From Saccharobesus litoralis (lineage in GTDB: Bacteria; Pseudomonadota; Gammaproteobacteria; Enterobacterales; Alteromonadaceae), in assembly GCF_003063625.1 (NCBI RefSeq), contig NZ_CP026604.1, positions 1,736,001 through 1,800,000 on the forward strand: 64,000 nucleotides of DNA, read 5' to 3'. Both the position numbers and the translations under genes were made by a program. Numbering within the stretch: the stretch's first letter is position 1; the number at the start of each line of letters is the position of its first letter. Below, piece by piece: positions 62,706 to 64,000 of the stretch. The notes beneath the pieces were generated by a model that was given only the letters and a program-made list of their open reading frames with translations, did not search any database and had not been told where the DNA came from.

Positions 62706-63182
62706 ATTTATGTTGCTAGTGAAAAGCTGCAAGTGAAATGTCGATACCCTTGTAACTACACTTGTAACTATTCAGTATTTCAAGCTGCAGACTTTAGCCC
62801 TTCCTAAAGTTACAAAACAATAAGCCTTTTTGTAGGCAACACTTAGTTTCTCCCTCGCAACTTCTTGCAGCCTTTCTTCTTGATGCAAGTATAAAAAGCT
62901 GTGTTTTTATAATTAGTACTGTTTCCAGAAAGAAATGATCAGTTGAATCACTCGCATAATTTACTATCACTCGTGATGTTTTTAACCATATTTAGAGTAA
63001 ACAAACAACTTCAGGCTGAGCTCGCTTAAGGCGCCTACTTTTGGTGTCGAAGTCTTATTACTTTCTAATTTATCGACACTTCGACTGCTTCGCGCTCAGT
63101 GTGAAAGTGATCATCAATGTTTTCAACTAATCAAAATTAAATTGAAAAGGTACTTGCTTTGTACCAAAGCCTCACAAAACCG

Positions 63183-63237
63183 CGGCTTTTGTGGGTGATC
63201 ATTTATGCTTGCAGAGCCTGCAAACCTTTCTGATCAA
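63183..63237 (+). repeat. Palindromic intergenic repeat, copy 4 (right arm)
   Basis: GATCATTTATGCTTGCAGAGC followed by CTGCAAACCTTTCTG, close to the arm at 3245-3290 and 54011-54050. TTGCA-gagcc-TGCAA forms a small hairpin. Confidence 0.6.
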
Positions 63238-63329
63238 AAGAGTAAGAATATAAGAATGTGTTGCAGATAAACCTGAAGTGCTTGCTACACATGCAGGCAC
63301 ACGGCTTCCTGCTTGAGCCTAGAAACACA

Positions 63330-63405
63330 GTATGTAGCAGCTCTGCTACTATTGTCGGAATGATTTTCTCTCGAGCGTGACTATTCTCAGTAGGCCGCAT
63401 AAATC
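63330..63405 (-). pseudogene. Relic of an IS110-family transposase C terminus
   Basis: ATTTTCTCTCGAGCGTGAC and the bases around it align with ATTTTCTCGCGAGCGCGAC in the C-terminal part of the transposase gene at 52848-52866, in the same orientation. The frame is degenerate, so this is a decayed remnant. Confidence 0.5.
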
Positions 63406-63565
63406 AAAAGCGAAAGTGTTATTTTTCTGAGCTAGTGAATATATTAATGATTGAAAGACAAGTTAATCCTGCTTGTTTATTCTTACAGGTTTGCTTGGCT
63501 GCCAATTTACTATATCAGTTAATACAAAGGGATATTGCAATGGAAATGGTGTTTTAAGAAATGAA

Positions 63566-63589
63566 AAACCCCATGCAAGCATGGGGTTT
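63566..63589 (-). terminator. Terminator of the TonB receptor at the window end
   Basis: AAACCCCATGC-tt-GCATGGGGTTTTT read on the minus strand, 46 bp past the receptor stop codon. Confidence 0.88.
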
Positions 63590-63634
63590 GGTTGTTACTC
63601 AGATTAACCGTTTAAGGTTACTTACAAACATACA

Positions 63635-64000
63635 TTAGAATTTGTAGTTAAATGACGCTTTGTAAATACGTCCGTTGTAAGTTAACTGGTGTATTGCACG
63701 GTCGTCGTCACCATAGTGCGAAGTGACCACTTCATCTGTTAAGTTAAAGGCTTGGAAGTATACCTTCATATTCTCGTTAATTTTGTAAGAACTTGAGAAA
63801 TCAAGGCGACCTTTCGCTGCAATTGTTCTATCTAACGTACCTAAGAAACTATTTGCACCAGAAGTCGTTTGGTCATCACGCCAGTTATAAGCAAAACGTA
63901 CACTTATGTCTTCATCTTCCCAATAAGTAATGATGTTATAAGACTCTGGTGATACGCGAGAAAGTAGGGTCTCACTACCAGATTGTCTTAGTTTAGTGTA
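63635..64000 (-). CDS. TonB-dependent receptor, C-terminal end only
   Basis: The last 121 codons and stop of a gene that continues beyond the window. The translation is barrel-like (SRVSPESYNIITYWEDEDI, FAYNWRDDQTTSG, MKVYFQAFNLTDEVVTSHYG, GRIYKASFNYKF) and ends in the terminal Phe required for outer-membrane assembly. The pattern is that of the large Alteromonadales receptor family, like the gene at 54620-57961. It converges on the VCBS operon. Confidence 0.9.
   Translation of the reverse strand, partial: YTKLRQSGSETLLSRVSPESYNIITYWEDEDISVRFAYNWRDDQTTSGANSFLGTLDRTIAAKGRLDFSSSYKINENMKVYFQAFNLTDEVVTSHYGDDDRAIHQLTYNGRIYKASFNYKF

Larger units (their letters stand above)
62706..63565. other. Long intergenic region, 860 bp
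   Basis: No convincing gene. It holds a palindromic-repeat copy (63183-63237), an IS110-type relic (about 63330-63405) and a CGACACTTCGACTGCTTCG-type stretch near 63080. The rest is AT-rich. Confidence 0.6.

Noticed and set aside
63203-63400. 65-residue ORF on the minus strand
   Set aside because: It overlaps an intergenic repeat and a decayed IS110 fragment, out of the original transposase frame.

Overview
The window looks like the chromosome of a marine, agar- and seaweed-polysaccharide-degrading gammaproteobacterium of the Alteromonadales type (Catenovulum-like is my best guess, from gene content and low GC, not from a marker gene). Evidence: a GH96-type alpha-agarase, a sulfatase, a GH43 enzyme, a DUF1080 lipoprotein, a KdgT-type permease, three TonB-dependent receptors and very large calcium-binding surface proteins.

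Layout. 1-4.6 kb: end of the alpha-agarase gene and a Fic protein with its own HTH and a likely operator. 4.7-25.9 kb: two near-identical IS3-family copies in opposite orientation (4695-5938 and 24666-25909). The flanks show that the 18.7 kb between them has been inverted: a TonB receptor gene is split between 5939-7706 (minus) and 25910-26253 (plus), and inverting the segment on paper restores one reading frame carrying the IS with a 4-bp target duplication (CAAC); the other IS then gains a 3-bp duplication (TAC). Inside the segment are island genes (integrase, LuxR-type regulator, FlgO-like and SPOR-like proteins) and chromosomal genes (a decayed NAD(P)-binding gene, a small P-loop kinase, trpS with a Trp-codon leader peptide, a 2389-residue adhesin-like protein, a group II intron behind that gene's terminator, a zeta-toxin-like pair).

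25.9-34.1 kb: the rest of the island: TonB receptor tail, IS66 element, small unknown genes, a double-AAA+ ATPase with DUF2787- and DUF6641-like genes, and an intact tRNA-Leu(CAA). A 40-nt 5' half of tRNA-Leu (34024-34063) and a 56-nt 3' half (11057-11112) share a 9-bp core at the anticodon loop, and 40+56-9 equals the 87 nt of the intact gene. I infer that an integrase-driven island of about 14.5 kb inserted into the anticodon loop, carries a replacement tRNA, and was later broken by the IS inversion.

34.2-50.1 kb: a sugar-binding protein/histidine kinase pair, an ECF sigma factor with a small membrane partner, msrP, a polysaccharide cluster (sulfatase, beta-helix lipoprotein, DUF1080, GH43), LrgAB and KdgT. 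50.6-64 kb: a Sel1 protein, an IS110/IS1111-type element with a possible guide-RNA region, and a TonB receptor with two VCBS-type lipoproteins, ending in the 3' end of another TonB receptor. Several intergenic repeat families occur: a 121-122 bp array with three hairpins per unit between convergent genes, a 176-bp MITE-like element, and a palindromic repeat.

All names come from reading motifs and sequence patterns; no database search was run.
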